NCBI GenBank assembly: GCA_028767165.1
Contig: JARACJ010000013.1
Span: 62,001 to 126,000 of the forward strand
Length of the DNA stretch: 64,000 bases
Source: Proteobacteria bacterium DTSAM18
Lineage (GTDB): Bacteria; Myxococcota_A; UBA796; GCA-2862545
Reading direction: 5' to 3'
Below are positions 46,920 through 56,257 of this stretch, one piece after another. The notes beneath the pieces were generated by a model. It ran no database searches. It was not told where the DNA came from and saw nothing but the letters and a program-made list of their open reading frames with translations. How positions within the stretch are numbered: the stretch's first letter is position 1; the number at the start of each line of letters is the position of its first letter. The translations under genes were made by a program, and so were the position numbers.

Positions 46920-47340
46920 CGACACCCACGCCCTCGGCCGCCGCCTGGCCGCCGCCGCACGCCCCGACACCGTGGTGGCGCTGGTCGGTGATCTCGGTGC
47001 CGGCAAGACCAGCCTGTCCCAGGGGGTCGGCGCGGGCCTCGGGGTGACCGATCCGGTGGTCAGCCCCACCTTCGTGATGGTGCAGGTCCACGACAGCGGC
47101 CGGATGCCCATGTTCCACGCCGACCTGTACCGGGTCGAGTCCGCCGCCGAGCTGCAGCACCTGGGCCTCGAGGAGATGATGGAGGACGGCGGCGTCACCC
47201 TGGTGGAGTGGGCCGACCGCTTCCCGGAGCTGCTGCCGGACGACCACCTCGTGCTGCGCCTGTCCCACGAGGGCGACCACCGGGTGGCCGAGATCTCCGC
47301 CACCGGCCCCTGGCACCAGGCGATCCTGGAGTCCCTGTGA
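46894..47340 (+). CDS. tsaE: tRNA threonylcarbamoyladenosine biosynthesis ATPase TsaE
   Basis: A 148-residue P-loop ATPase that works with TsaB and TsaD to make t6A37 in ANN-decoding tRNAs. The Walker A motif GDLGAGKTS, SPTFVMVQVH, FHADLYR and the VEWADR block are family landmarks. The ATG at 46894, or the GTG just before it at 46891, is served by GGAG. It overlaps the end of nnrD by 26 bases. The nnrD-tsaE neighbourhood is widely conserved. Confidence 0.93.
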   Translation: MRLVLHTADDTHALGRRLAAAARPDTVVALVGDLGAGKTSLSQGVGAGLGVTDPVVSPTFVMVQVHDSGRMPMFHADLYRVESAAELQHLGLEEMMEDGGVTLVEWADRFPELLPDDHLVLRLSHEGDHRVAEISATGPWHQAILESL

Positions 47341-48086
47341 GCCGCGAGAAGGTCAGCTTCGGCCGGCCCCGCGCGCCCCGCAAGGATCGCAGCCTCGCCG
47401 GCATGACCTTCGTGCTGCTGGTGGTGGGCGTGATGCTCTTCACCCGCGATCTGTGGTCGTCCACCGAGCCCGCGGGCATTCCCGTGCAGGTGATGGGCGA
47501 GGTGCCCCATCCGGGCCCGTACCTGGTGCACCCGCCGCTGTCGGGCGTGGCCGTCGAGCTGGCCGGCGGCGTGGCCACCCCGGGGATGACCGAGGAGTTG
47601 CAGCCCGGTGACCACGTGTGGGTGCTCTCCGACGGTGTCTACGTGGGCCCCACCGACGACCCGCTGGCGGTGGGGCTGCCGGTCAACCCCAACACCGCGC
47701 CGGTGAAGGCCCTGGCGACCATCCCTGGCGTCGGTCCGGCCCTGGCGGAGGCCATCGTCGCCGAGCGGGAGGCCGAGGGGCCCTTCACCGGCCAGCAGGA
47801 TCTGCTGCGGGTGAGCGGCGTCGGCCCGAGCACGCTGGCGGAGATCGGTCCCTTCGTGAGCGTGCCCCAGGCGCCCCAGCGGGATCGTCGCCTGGATCTG
47901 AACAAGGCGTCGGAGCGCCAGCTGCAGGCGCTGCCGGGCATCGGCCCGGCCCTGGCGGCCCGCATCGTCGAGCACCGGGATGAGAAGGGGCCCTTCCAGC
48001 GCGTGAACCAGCTCGACGACGTGTCCGGCATCGGCCCGAAGACCCTCGATCGGCTCCGGCCCTGGATCAAGGTGGAGAGCGAATGA
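47337..48086 (+). CDS. ComEA-like helix-hairpin-helix DNA-binding membrane protein
   Basis: A 249-residue protein with one N-terminal transmembrane helix (about 20-38). An SLBB-like region with VQVMGEVPHPGPYLVHPPL comes next, then two helix-hairpin-helix modules (NTAPVKALATIPGVGPALA and LNKASERQLQALPGIGP). This is the ComEA layout of competence DNA receptors that bind double-stranded DNA outside the inner membrane. No other competence genes are seen here. The GTG start overlaps the tsaE stop and the stop overlaps the desulfurase gene (ATGA). Confidence 0.85.
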   Translation: MSREKVSFGRPRAPRKDRSLAGMTFVLLVVGVMLFTRDLWSSTEPAGIPVQVMGEVPHPGPYLVHPPLSGVAVELAGGVATPGMTEELQPGDHVWVLSDGVYVGPTDDPLAVGLPVNPNTAPVKALATIPGVGPALAEAIVAEREAEGPFTGQQDLLRVSGVGPSTLAEIGPFVSVPQAPQRDRRLDLNKASERQLQALPGIGPALAARIVEHRDEKGPFQRVNQLDDVSGIGPKTLDRLRPWIKVESE

Positions 48087-49195
48087 TCTACCTCGACCAC
48101 AACGCCACGAGCCCGGTGCTGCCGGAGGTCCGCGAGGCCATGCTGCGGTGGCTGGGCGTGCCGGCCAACCCCTCGTCGGCCCACCAGGCCGGGCAGGCGG
48201 CGGCGATGGCCGTCGACGTGGCCCGGGAGCAGGTGGCGGCCCTCGTGGGCGGCAAGCCGGCGGGCGTCGTGTTCACCAGCGGGGCCACCGAGGCCAACCA
48301 CCTGTTCCTGCGGGGCGCCATGCAGCGTCAGCCCGGGCGGCTGGTGGTGGGGCCCATGGAGCATCCCTGCGTCAAGGGCGCGGCCAAGGCCCTTCACGGG
48401 CAGGGGCAGCCGGTCACGGTGCTGCAGGCAGATCCCCAGGGGCGCACGGTGCTGCCCGAGGCGCTGCCGGAGGGCGCCACGGTGGTCAGCCTGATGGCCG
48501 CCAACCACGAGACGGGGGTGGTGCAGCCCTTCGCGGAGCTCGCAGCCATGGCCCGGACAGCGGGCGCGGCCATGCACGTCGACGCCACCCAGTTCCTGGG
48601 CCGGCTGCCCTGGCCCGAGGGCCTGCGGGTCGACGGCGTGGCGATGTCCGGCCACAAGCTCGGCGGACCGCCGGGCATCGGTGCGCTGATGCTGCCGGAC
48701 GGCGAGCCGTTTCCTCCCCTGTACGAGGGCTCCCAGGAGCGGGGCCGTCGCGGCGGCACGGTGCCCACGGCCCTTGCGGTGGGGCTCGGGGTGGCCTGTG
48801 AGCTCGCGCTGTCGCAGCTGCAGGTGCGTCGTCAGCGCTGGGTTCGGCTGCGCGAAGAGATCGAGGCGGGCATCCACCGGCTCGGCGGACGGGTCATCGG
48901 CGCCGAGGTGGCGCGGGTACCCCAGACCACCTGCGCCGTGTTCGAGGGCGTCCGGGGCGAGTCCCTGGTGCAGGCACTGGACCTTCGAGGCGTCTGCGTC
49001 TCTGCCGGCTCCGCGTGCACGTCCGGCAGCATGAAGGCCTCGGAGGTGCTGCAGGCCATGGGCGATCCCCAGCCCGACGGCGTGCTGCGGGTGTCCCTCG
49101 GGCCCGACTCCACCCGCGACGACGTCCAGGCGCTGCTCGCGGCGCTGCCCGATGTGCTCTCGGCCATCCGCCTGGCGAGCGAGTGGGAGTGGTGA
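48083..49195 (+). CDS. NifS/IscS-like cysteine desulfurase
   Basis: A 370-residue PLP-dependent class V aminotransferase-fold enzyme that removes sulfur from cysteine. YLDHNATSPV opens the protein, HETG and the Lys of MSGHKLGGPPG bind PLP, and the persulfide Cys lies in the loop GSACTSGSMKAS. No scaffold gene (iscU, nifU) is next to it. With tsaE and tilS nearby, a role in tRNA thiolation is possible, but the partner cannot be told. It is the last gene of the plus-strand run from ftsH. Confidence 0.9.
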   Translation: MIYLDHNATSPVLPEVREAMLRWLGVPANPSSAHQAGQAAAMAVDVAREQVAALVGGKPAGVVFTSGATEANHLFLRGAMQRQPGRLVVGPMEHPCVKGAAKALHGQGQPVTVLQADPQGRTVLPEALPEGATVVSLMAANHETGVVQPFAELAAMARTAGAAMHVDATQFLGRLPWPEGLRVDGVAMSGHKLGGPPGIGALMLPDGEPFPPLYEGSQERGRRGGTVPTALAVGLGVACELALSQLQVRRQRWVRLREEIEAGIHRLGGRVIGAEVARVPQTTCAVFEGVRGESLVQALDLRGVCVSAGSACTSGSMKASEVLQAMGDPQPDGVLRVSLGPDSTRDDVQALLAALPDVLSAIRLASEWEW

Positions 49196-49308
49196 TCCCC
49201 GGCTGAGGCCGTGGACCTGCCGGGGTTCGTCAAGAGATGCCCCGGGGTCTGTCCGCAGGGTGCCTCGCGGCTACGATGCCCGCCGACACCCCCGCTTAGA
49301 GGCCCTCC

Positions 49309-50307
49309 ATGAAGCTGTCCGTGCTCGACGTCCTGCCGGTCACCTCCGACCGCACCCCCACCGAAGCCCTCCAGGGCGCCGCCGACCTGGCCGTCCTGGC
49401 GGACGAGCTGGGCTACGAGCGGCTGTGGTACGCCGAGCACCACGGCATGGGCGGCATCGCCAGCGCCGTGCCCGAGCTGCTGATCGCCCACACCGCGCCG
49501 CTGACGAAGCGTATCCGCGTGGGCGCCGGCGGCGTCATGCTGCCCAACCACGCCCCGCTGCGGGTGGTGGAGCAGTACCGCACCCTCGCCGCACTGCACC
49601 CCGGCCGCATCGATCTGGGCATCGGCCGTGCGTCCGGCACCGACCCCGTCACCGCCCGCGCCCTGCGGGCCGTGGGGGGAGGGGAGTTCGCCCAGAGCCT
49701 CACCGAGCTGCTCACCTTCGACGGCCCCGGTCATCCGGCGAACCACCCCTACGGCCGCGTGAAGGTCACCCCCGAGGGCGTGCCCCTGCCGCCCATGTGG
49801 ATGCTCGGCTCCAGCGGCGGCAGCGCCCGCATCGCCGGCCAGCTCGGCACCGGCTACGCCTTCGCCGGCCACTTCGCCCCGGTGCCCGCGGCTCCGGCCG
49901 TGCAGGCCTACAAGGCCAGCTTCCGGCCCTCCGAGCACTTCCCGGAGCCCAAGGTCATCCTGGCGCTGTCGGTCATCGTCGGCCCCACAGCCGAGGAGGC
50001 CCGCGAGCTGTCGTCCACCTTCGAGATGGTCCTGCGCAGCATGTACACGGGCCAGGTCATCCGCGGCATGAGCCCCGCCGACTGCCGCGCCGCCGGCTGG
50101 CACCCGAGCCAGCCCCTGAGCGCCAGCGGTCCCATGGGCCGCCTGCTCATCGTCGGCGACCCGACGCAGGTGCGCGAGCGGATCGAGGACGTGGCCAAGG
50201 CAGCGGGTGCGGACGAGGTGATGGCCATGACCATCGTGTTCGACCCCGAGGCCCGGCACGAGAGCTACCGGATGCTGGCGAAGGCGTTCGACCTGCAGGG
50301 GGTGTGA
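49309..50307 (+). CDS. Luciferase-like (LLM class) flavin-dependent monooxygenase
   Basis: A 332-residue protein of the bacterial luciferase superfamily (MsnO8-type). It has the YERLWYAEHHGMGGIAS segment near the N-terminus, GAGGVMLPNHAPLRVVEQYRTL, GRIDLGIGRASGTD and the C-terminal VGDPTQVRERIEDV. Such enzymes use reduced FMN and O2. The substrate is unknown. It is set off by a 113-base gap from the desulfurase and ends three bases before the convergent FAD monooxygenase. Confidence 0.88.
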   Translation: MKLSVLDVLPVTSDRTPTEALQGAADLAVLADELGYERLWYAEHHGMGGIASAVPELLIAHTAPLTKRIRVGAGGVMLPNHAPLRVVEQYRTLAALHPGRIDLGIGRASGTDPVTARALRAVGGGEFAQSLTELLTFDGPGHPANHPYGRVKVTPEGVPLPPMWMLGSSGGSARIAGQLGTGYAFAGHFAPVPAAPAVQAYKASFRPSEHFPEPKVILALSVIVGPTAEEARELSSTFEMVLRSMYTGQVIRGMSPADCRAAGWHPSQPLSASGPMGRLLIVGDPTQVRERIEDVAKAAGADEVMAMTIVFDPEARHESYRMLAKAFDLQGV

Positions 50308-50310
50308 GCC

Positions 50311-51663
50311 TCAGGCCACCTCGCCGACCTCGGCGTCGGCCAGGAGCGGGCGCGGGGCCGGAGCCTGCCGGGCCGGCCTGAGGATCCGCCACAGCAGATC
50401 CGGTCGGAACAGGTGGCTGGCGCCCTTGTTCAGGAACAGCACCTGCACAAAGGCGGCGTAGACCTTGCGGTCGTACCCGCAGGCCTTGAACACCCGGTCG
50501 AGGAACCAGTGCACCACGCCCACCCCGGGCAGGCCCACGTGGGGCCGGCTCTGGGGGAAGCGGGCGGCCTCGACGGACGTGATGAACCAGGCACGGCGGC
50601 TCTTCGCGAACACCATCTTCTGCACCCGGGCGGTGCGGAATGGGCCCTGGGCCAGCAGCCTGGCGAGGCCGTGGGCCTGCAGGGCTGCCGTGCTCATGCC
50701 CTGGCCGAAGACGGGGTCGAGGGCACAGGCCGCATCGCCGAGGATGGCCAGGCCCTCGGGCAGGTTCGTCTCGTGCCAGTGGAGGCGCACTTGTTCGGGG
50801 GTGCGGAACAGCACCACCTTGGAGACGGCGGTGCCGAGGGCCGTGTTGCGGGCGATGTCGGGACTCTCCAATCCCTCGAGCCACTGCTGGAACCCTTCTG
50901 CATCCGCCGGCGCGTGATCGCCGTGATAACCCATGGTTGTGACGAGCACCTGACCCTTCTCGTTGCGGAACGCGAAGGCCTGCCGTCCGCTCCGGCTGCG
51001 GGTGGCGTAGGACATCAAGGCAGGCTGGTTGACGCTGACGTCTGGCAGTCGCTCGTACACCCGGCTCGCGTAGCCGATGCCGATGGGGATGGCCTCCCGG
51101 GGGGGCGGCGCCACGCCGATGGGGCCCAGCCACTTCTCCGGCTGCGTGCCGCGGCCCGTGGCGAGGATGACGATGTCGGCCGGCAGGTGCTCCTGGGTGC
51201 CGTCGGCCTCCTGCACCTTCACGCCGGAGATGTGCCCTCCGTGGCGGGTGAGGCCCACGCACCGGACCCCATGCCGGATCGTGACCCGGAGATCGGCGGC
51301 GACCCGCTGGCGGATGTGGTGTTCCAGGAAGGGCCGGGACTGCACGGTGGCCTCGACACCGACGGGGCCCTGCAGCTTGTAGGTGCCGGCGTGGTACCAG
51401 CGCACGCCCTCCCCGAAGTCGACCCGGGTGGCGCCGGCGGCGGTCAGGTCGTCGAAGATGCCCGGGAGCAGCGCTTCGATGGCGCGGCGGCCGGAGTCGA
51501 GCAGGGCGTGGGCCTGCGTGCCCTGGCCGACGCCCTTTCGGGGTGTGGGGGTGTCCGGCGGTACATCCCTGTCGATGATCGTGACCGCGTCGACGTGGGG
51601 GCTGAGTGCCTTTGCTGCCAGAAGGCCCCCGATGCTGCCGCCGATGATGATTGCCCGTGCCAT
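50311..51663 (-). CDS. FAD-dependent monooxygenase/halogenase-like oxidoreductase
   Basis: A 450-residue flavoprotein of the p-hydroxybenzoate hydroxylase fold. The N-terminal dinucleotide-binding loop GGSIGGLLAAKAL, the DG-type region around VILATGRGT and the FAD-ribityl motif GDAACALDPVFGQGMS are present. The pattern resembles UbiH, geranylgeranyl reductase and tryptophan halogenase relatives without deciding between them. The ATG at 51663 fits the start of the Rossmann fold; a longer frame runs upstream but has no similarity. It is alone on its strand, 116 bases downstream of the glycosyltransferase. Confidence 0.8.
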   Translation of the reverse strand: MARAIIIGGSIGGLLAAKALSPHVDAVTIIDRDVPPDTPTPRKGVGQGTQAHALLDSGRRAIEALLPGIFDDLTAAGATRVDFGEGVRWYHAGTYKLQGPVGVEATVQSRPFLEHHIRQRVAADLRVTIRHGVRCVGLTRHGGHISGVKVQEADGTQEHLPADIVILATGRGTQPEKWLGPIGVAPPPREAIPIGIGYASRVYERLPDVSVNQPALMSYATRSRSGRQAFAFRNEKGQVLVTTMGYHGDHAPADAEGFQQWLEGLESPDIARNTALGTAVSKVVLFRTPEQVRLHWHETNLPEGLAILGDAACALDPVFGQGMSTAALQAHGLARLLAQGPFRTARVQKMVFAKSRRAWFITSVEAARFPQSRPHVGLPGVGVVHWFLDRVFKACGYDRKVYAAFVQVLFLNKGASHLFRPDLLWRILRPARQAPAPRPLLADAEVGEVA

Positions 51664-51779
51664 GGTGAGCGACCTCCCTTGGAGGCCGGGAGGGTACCAT
51701 CGTCGATGCATCGGGTCCGTATTTGATCGAGGTTCCACATGGCCGAATCGAATTCGCGCGTCTCTGTGGTATCGGGCGC

Positions 51780-53063
51780 CTACCTCAACGCCCCCTCGCC
51801 CCCACCCGCATGGTGCCGCGACAGCTCGCCGCTGCGCTCGAGCTTCACCCACCGGTGGAACCCACCGGTGATGTGTCCGGCCACGACCACGACGAATACC
51901 GCATACAGCAGCGGGATCCACAGCAGCCGCTGCAGCGGCAGCAGCCACAGGTCCCGCCAGGGGCGGCCGTCGAAGCGCCAGGCGAGCACGCCGACGAACA
52001 GGTCTGCGGCGAACAGGCCCCACACGAGCGGCCAGAACAGCTTCCACCAGGCCGCGGCGGCGTGGCTGCCGACCATCAGCGCGCCCACGGGCAGCAGGAA
52101 GCCCCACACGTGCACCCACCACAGGTTCGGCAGGCCGAACCAGGACAGGACGCCGTGGCCGAAGGTGGCGGACAGGTGGTGGCGGAGGACCTGGTGGTAG
52201 CCGGACAGCCAGCGGCGGCGCTGGCGGAAGAGCTGGCCCAGGGTGAGGGGCGCCTCCGTCCAGGCATCGGCGGTGGGCAGGAACGCGGCGGTGTGGCCGG
52301 CCTGCAGCAGCTCAAGGCTCAGATCGGTGTCCTCGGTGAGGGTGCGGCCGTTCCAGCCACCGACCTGCTCCAGCGGCGCCCGCCGGAACAGGGTGCAGGC
52401 ACCGGGCAGGGTGGTGATGCAGTGGAGGGTATCCTGGGCCCGCCGCTCCAGGTGCTGCGCCGTGGCGTACTCCATGGCCTGCAGGCGGGGGAGCAGGCGG
52501 TGGGTGTTGCCCACCTGGACGTTGGCGCAGACGGCCGCCAGATCATCCCTCGGGAGCAGGCTCGCCACGAGCTGCGCGGGGGTGCTCGGGGCCACGACGG
52601 TATCCGCGTCGACACACAGGACGAACGGGGAGGATCCGGCGGCGAGACCCCGGTTCAGGGCCGCCGCCTTGCCCTCGTTGGCGGGCGACTGCACGAGCCG
52701 CACCTGCGGGTGGGTGGCGGCCAGCATGCGCACCCGGGTGACCGTGTCGTCGGTGGAGCCGTCGTCGATCACCCACAGGTTCAGGGCCACGCCCTCGCAG
52801 CGCAGCAGCGACCGGATCGTGCCCTCGATGACCGCCTCCTCGTTGAAGGCGGGGATCAGCACGTCGACCGGCACCTGGCTGACGGGCATCGTCGGCGGGC
52901 CGGGCGCGCGGGCGCCGAGGGTCTGTACCGTGCCGCTGAGGGGATCCCGCCGGCGGACGGACCGGTGCCGCCGGTGGTGCGCTGCGGCGGCGGCAGCCAG
53001 GAGCACCCACCGGGCCGTGGCGAGCCCCGTGACCCCGAGGAGGTAGGCGAAGTCGAGCGTCAT
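51780..53063 (-). CDS. Processive family 2 glycosyltransferase (PgaC/BcsA-like)
   Basis: A 427-residue inner-membrane enzyme. One N-terminal hydrophobic segment is followed by the GT-A catalytic domain with LIPAFNEEAVIEGT, DDGSTDDT, the metal-binding DADT, the acceptor-site TEDTDLS and the processive-synthase QRRRW. Three or four C-terminal transmembrane helices complete the fold. This is the architecture of poly-N-acetylglucosamine, cellulose and hyaluronan synthases. The product is unknown. Its ATG overlaps the stop of the upstream Cys-rich protein gene, so the two are probably made together. Confidence 0.88.
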   Translation of the reverse strand: MTLDFAYLLGVTGLATARWVLLAAAAAAHHRRHRSVRRRDPLSGTVQTLGARAPGPPTMPVSQVPVDVLIPAFNEEAVIEGTIRSLLRCEGVALNLWVIDDGSTDDTVTRVRMLAATHPQVRLVQSPANEGKAAALNRGLAAGSSPFVLCVDADTVVAPSTPAQLVASLLPRDDLAAVCANVQVGNTHRLLPRLQAMEYATAQHLERRAQDTLHCITTLPGACTLFRRAPLEQVGGWNGRTLTEDTDLSLELLQAGHTAAFLPTADAWTEAPLTLGQLFRQRRRWLSGYHQVLRHHLSATFGHGVLSWFGLPNLWWVHVWGFLLPVGALMVGSHAAAAWWKLFWPLVWGLFAADLFVGVLAWRFDGRPWRDLWLLPLQRLLWIPLLYAVFVVVVAGHITGGFHRWVKLERSGELSRHHAGGGEGALR

Positions 53064-54055
53064 TTGACGGGGCAGATCTCCTCGGCGCAGGCGGCCGGGT
53101 GGTCGTCGCACTTGCGCCGGGCGCACTTCCACCACGAGCCCTTGGACACGCCGCCCAGGATGATGGTGAGGGCCTGGTCGCCGCCCTGGGCGACGACGGG
53201 GATGCCGTCCTCGACGAGGGACTCGGGCTCGGCCCGCCAGGTGAGCAGATCCACATCGGAGGTGGGTGCGAGGGCCAGCGCGGCCTGCTCGGCGAGGCGG
53301 CGGTCGTCCTCGTTCATGTGCAGCACCGTGTGGTGGGTCTGACGCTCCTCGGCCATCAGCGGCGGCAGCACCACCAGCTCGGCACCGGAGGGCCGTAGCA
53401 GGGGCTTGAGGTAGTCGCGCAGGCGCTGCTCTGCGGCCAGGAGCTCGAGGGGCTCGAAGGGGCCCGCGATGAGGGGCTGCACGTGCACGGTGCCGGTGTG
53501 CAGGCGCGGCACGGGCACGTTGGTGCCTTCGTAGTAGCGGGGGGGCCAGCTCGCGAGGGGCTTGTCGAGCACCAGGCCGAACTCCTTGCAGCCGGGGCGC
53601 TCGTCGTCGCAGGGGGTGATCTTCTCGTCCCACACGCCGATGATGAACCGTTCGATGGTGACGTCGTCCTCCATCGGGGCGGAGAAGATGAGGTCGGCGT
53701 CGAACGCGCCGGGGAAGAGGGTCTGGATGGACAGATCCAGGGCCTCGCCCTCGGTGGTGAACGCCGTGACGCCCACGTAGGCCTCGCGGTCGCGCTTGCC
53801 CACCACGGGGCCCCAGGAGGCCGGGGTGTGGGAGATGGTGGCGGCCACGGTGAGCAGGTGCTCGGTGGTGTCGTGGTGGATGCGGGTGGGCTGCACCACC
53901 CAGGTCTCCTCGACGGGCGAGCAGGCCTGCTCGGCACAGGCCGCGGCATCCTTGCCGGTGGTGCCTGCACACAGCAGGCGCTGGCAGGAGGTGGCGGGCT
54001 CGGCGGCGGGGGCCGAGGTGGACAGGGCGGCGAGGAGGATCAGGGACGGGGACAT
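53060..54055 (-). CDS. Secreted cysteine-rich protein of unknown function
   Basis: A 331-residue exported protein with a signal peptide (about 1-18, LSTSAPA). Cysteine clusters at both ends of the mature protein (near CQRLLCAGT...CAEQAC and KCARRKC...CAEEIC) have similar spacing, as if two copies of one disulfide module flank a central domain. I recognise no family. The start at 54055 follows GGAGAGG; an in-frame upstream ATG has no signal peptide. It is translationally coupled to the glycosyltransferase, suggesting a role with an exported polysaccharide. Confidence 0.72.
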   Translation of the reverse strand: MSPSLILLAALSTSAPAAEPATSCQRLLCAGTTGKDAAACAEQACSPVEETWVVQPTRIHHDTTEHLLTVAATISHTPASWGPVVGKRDREAYVGVTAFTTEGEALDLSIQTLFPGAFDADLIFSAPMEDDVTIERFIIGVWDEKITPCDDERPGCKEFGLVLDKPLASWPPRYYEGTNVPVPRLHTGTVHVQPLIAGPFEPLELLAAEQRLRDYLKPLLRPSGAELVVLPPLMAEERQTHHTVLHMNEDDRRLAEQAALALAPTSDVDLLTWRAEPESLVEDGIPVVAQGGDQALTIILGGVSKGSWWKCARRKCDDHPAACAEEICPVK

Positions 54056-54254
54056 GTGGCCTCTCCGTGCGGTACGCGGGCAGTCTAGCATCCTGGCGGC
54101 CCGGGTGGAGGCTGCCGGTGTCGCTGCACCTGGGCAGGCATCTGGTGGATCCCTGACGGTACGAAATGGACCGTGCCAAACGACCGCCATGGGCTATTGT
54201 GAAACCGCTACGGCCCGCAATGGATGCGGGTACCTTCCACACGAGGTGATGAAG

Positions 54255-54833
54255 ATGGCTTTCACCCTTCCTGAGCTGCCCTACGCGAAGAGCGCCCTGG
54301 CTCCCCACATCTCCGAGGAGACCCTGGAGTTCCACTACGGCAAGCACCACGCCGGCTACCTGACCAAGCTGAACGCAGCAGTGGCCAACGATTCCTCCCT
54401 GGAAGGCAAGTCCCTCGAGGACATCATGCTGTCCGCCTCCGGTGGCCTGTTCAACAACGCCGCCCAGGTCTGGAACCACACGTTCTACTGGAACTCCATG
54501 AGCCCCAACGGCGGCGGCGCACCCACCGGTGCCATCGCCGACGCCATCAACGCCGCGTTCGGCTCCTTCGAGCAGTTCAAGGTCGACTTCTCCGCCGCAG
54601 CGGGCGGTCAGTTCGGCTCCGGCTGGGCATGGCTGGTCAAGGATGCCTCCGGCAACCTGAAGATCGTCACCACCTCCAACGCCGGCAACCCGATGACCGA
54701 CGGCCTCACCCCCATCCTCACCTGCGATGTGTGGGAGCACGCCTACTACATCGACTACCGCAACAGCCGTCCCGGCTACATCGAGGCATGGTGGCACCTG
54801 GTCAACTGGGACTTCGCCAACGCCAACCTGTGA
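54255..54833 (+). CDS. sodB: Superoxide dismutase, Fe type
   Basis: A 192-residue Fe/Mn-family dismutase. The metal ligands are visible: His in EFHYGKHH, His in WNHTFYW, and Asp and His in DVWEHAYYIDYRN. GGQFGSGWAWLV and the short N-terminus MAFTLPELPYA fit the iron-binding SodB branch; metal choice is inference. The ATG at 54255 has GAGGTGA upstream; an ATG two codons earlier is also possible. It is divergent from the Cys-rich protein gene across about 200 bases and followed by a strong hairpin. Confidence 0.95.
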   Translation: MAFTLPELPYAKSALAPHISEETLEFHYGKHHAGYLTKLNAAVANDSSLEGKSLEDIMLSASGGLFNNAAQVWNHTFYWNSMSPNGGGAPTGAIADAINAAFGSFEQFKVDFSAAAGGQFGSGWAWLVKDASGNLKIVTTSNAGNPMTDGLTPILTCDVWEHAYYIDYRNSRPGYIEAWWHLVNWDFANANL

Positions 54834-54850
54834 TGGCAGGTGTAATGGCC

Positions 54851-54878
54851 GTGTCTTCGCCCTGCTGAGCGAAGACAC
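54851..54878 (+). terminator. Hairpin terminator after sodB
   Basis: A perfect 10-bp stem (54851-54860 with 54869-54878, GTGTCTTCGC arm) has an 8-base loop and lies 17 bases after the sodB stop. No T tract follows, so it may act with Rho or protect the 3' end. Confidence 0.65.
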
Positions 54879-54938
54879 ACCACACGAGGGCGCGTCCGGG
54901 GGTATCCTGGGCGCGCCTTTCGGCGTCTTGGAGGTCGC

Positions 54939-56177
54939 GTGCGGGGATGGTGGCTGCTGGCACTGGCGGGATGCGGCACGGTCGACGTGTTCGACCCGGA
55001 CCACGCGCCGGTGGTGGAGCTCGTCCAGGCATCGACCGGTGAGGTCTTCGTGGGCGCCCACACCTGGAAGGCCCAGGTGAGCGACCCGGACGACGACCCG
55101 GATCAGGTGCTCGTGGTGTTCGACCTGTCCACCGACGGCGAGACCTTCCTGCCCATCGAGCCCGGCGTGGGCTGCGCCGACTTCGCCGACGCGGAGGGCA
55201 GGGCCCAGTGCACGCTGGTGATGGCCGAGGCCCACTCGCTGCTTCGGGTGCGGGCGCTGGACATCCGCGGCTACGAGGGTCGCGTCGAGCTCCCGCTGAC
55301 GGTGGGCGAGGACGTGGGACCGGTGCTCACGGTGGGTGTGCCCGACGCGCTGGCCTATCCGGGGGTGCCCTTCGAGCTGACCGGCGAGGTCTCGGATCCC
55401 GACGACGACGTGGCCGACCTGACGCTCACCTGGTGGACGGACCTGGGCCAGGAGCCGTCTGGGCAGGTCTTCCCGGCGGCCGACGGTGCCCTCGCGTGGG
55501 ACGTGGTGCTGCCCGATGAAGGCACCGTCGACGTCCACGTGCGCGCCACCGACCCCCTTGGCCACAGCCGGCAGGTCACGGTGCCGGTGTACGTCGGTCC
55601 GGAGAACCGGCCACCGGGGTGCACCTGGGACGCCGCGCCGCCGGAGGCGTGGCCGGTGGGGGCGCCGCTCACGGTGTCGCTGTGGGCGGTCGACGAGCGG
55701 GAGGCCGGCGATGGACTGTGGGTGCAGGCGCTCAGCGACGTGGAGGGCCTGCTCGCAGAAGGACCGGCGCCAGGGCAGTGGTTCGAGGCCACCCTCGAGG
55801 ACCTGTCGGCGGCGGATCATGCGCTGACCCTGCGGGTGGAGGATCCGGCGGGCGGTCTGTGCGAGCTGCAGGCCGACGTCCACATCGGTGCGCCGCCCAC
55901 GGTGAGCCTGTTGGCACCGACGGACGGCGTGAGCCTGACCCAGGGGGAGGGCCTCACGGTGCAGTGGACCGTGGACGACCCGGATGGGGATGCCGCGGAC
56001 CTGGACCTGACCCTGTCGTCGAGCACCCAGGGCAGCCTGTGGACCGGCGACGGCCTCACGGGCTCGGTGATGCTCACATCACTGCAGACAGGGGGTCATG
56101 TGCTGACCCTGTCCGTCCGAGATCCCAGGGGACTGTCGGCCAGCGATGACGTGACGGTCACCGTGACGGCACCCTGA
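54939..56177 (+). CDS. Lipoprotein with tandem Ig-like (PKD/cadherin-type) repeats
   Basis: A 412-residue surface or periplasmic lipoprotein. A short signal sequence (MRGWWLLALAGC) ends in lipobox LAGC with Cys12. The mature part contains about four Ig-like beta-sandwich repeats marked by SDPDDD- or DDPDGD-type motifs near residues 48, 156 and 345, and by repeated V(H/T)LTV(R/S) strands. The Asp-rich turns could bind calcium. The GTG start has GGAGG upstream. This type of repeat lipoprotein is common in Myxococcota-like genomes. Function is unknown, possibly adhesion or polymer binding. Confidence 0.8.
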   Translation: MRGWWLLALAGCGTVDVFDPDHAPVVELVQASTGEVFVGAHTWKAQVSDPDDDPDQVLVVFDLSTDGETFLPIEPGVGCADFADAEGRAQCTLVMAEAHSLLRVRALDIRGYEGRVELPLTVGEDVGPVLTVGVPDALAYPGVPFELTGEVSDPDDDVADLTLTWWTDLGQEPSGQVFPAADGALAWDVVLPDEGTVDVHVRATDPLGHSRQVTVPVYVGPENRPPGCTWDAAPPEAWPVGAPLTVSLWAVDEREAGDGLWVQALSDVEGLLAEGPAPGQWFEATLEDLSAADHALTLRVEDPAGGLCELQADVHIGAPPTVSLLAPTDGVSLTQGEGLTVQWTVDDPDGDAADLDLTLSSSTQGSLWTGDGLTGSVMLTSLQTGGHVLTLSVRDPRGLSASDDVTVTVTAP

Positions 56178-56178
56178 G

Positions 56179-56217
56179 GTCGGCTTCGGGTCTTGTTGAC
56201 CCGGGGGTCAAGCCGAC
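56179..56217 (+). terminator. Hairpin after the Ig-like lipoprotein gene
   Basis: GTCGGCTT (56179-56186) pairs with AAGCCGAC (56210-56217), and CGGGTC pairs with GACCCG inside it around a TTGTT loop, with a 6-base bulge on the 3' side. It begins two bases after the stop. There is no T tract. Confidence 0.55.
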
Positions 56218-56257
56218 ATCCCGCAATGCGTTATGGGCGAAGTGCAGGAGAGAGAGG

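Noticed and set aside
51780-55883. One giant minus-strand protein spanning the glycosyltransferase and upstream genes
   Set aside because: The part upstream of 53063 runs antisense to sodB and the Ig-like lipoprotein and out of frame with the Cys-rich protein. Only the last 427 codons match a family.
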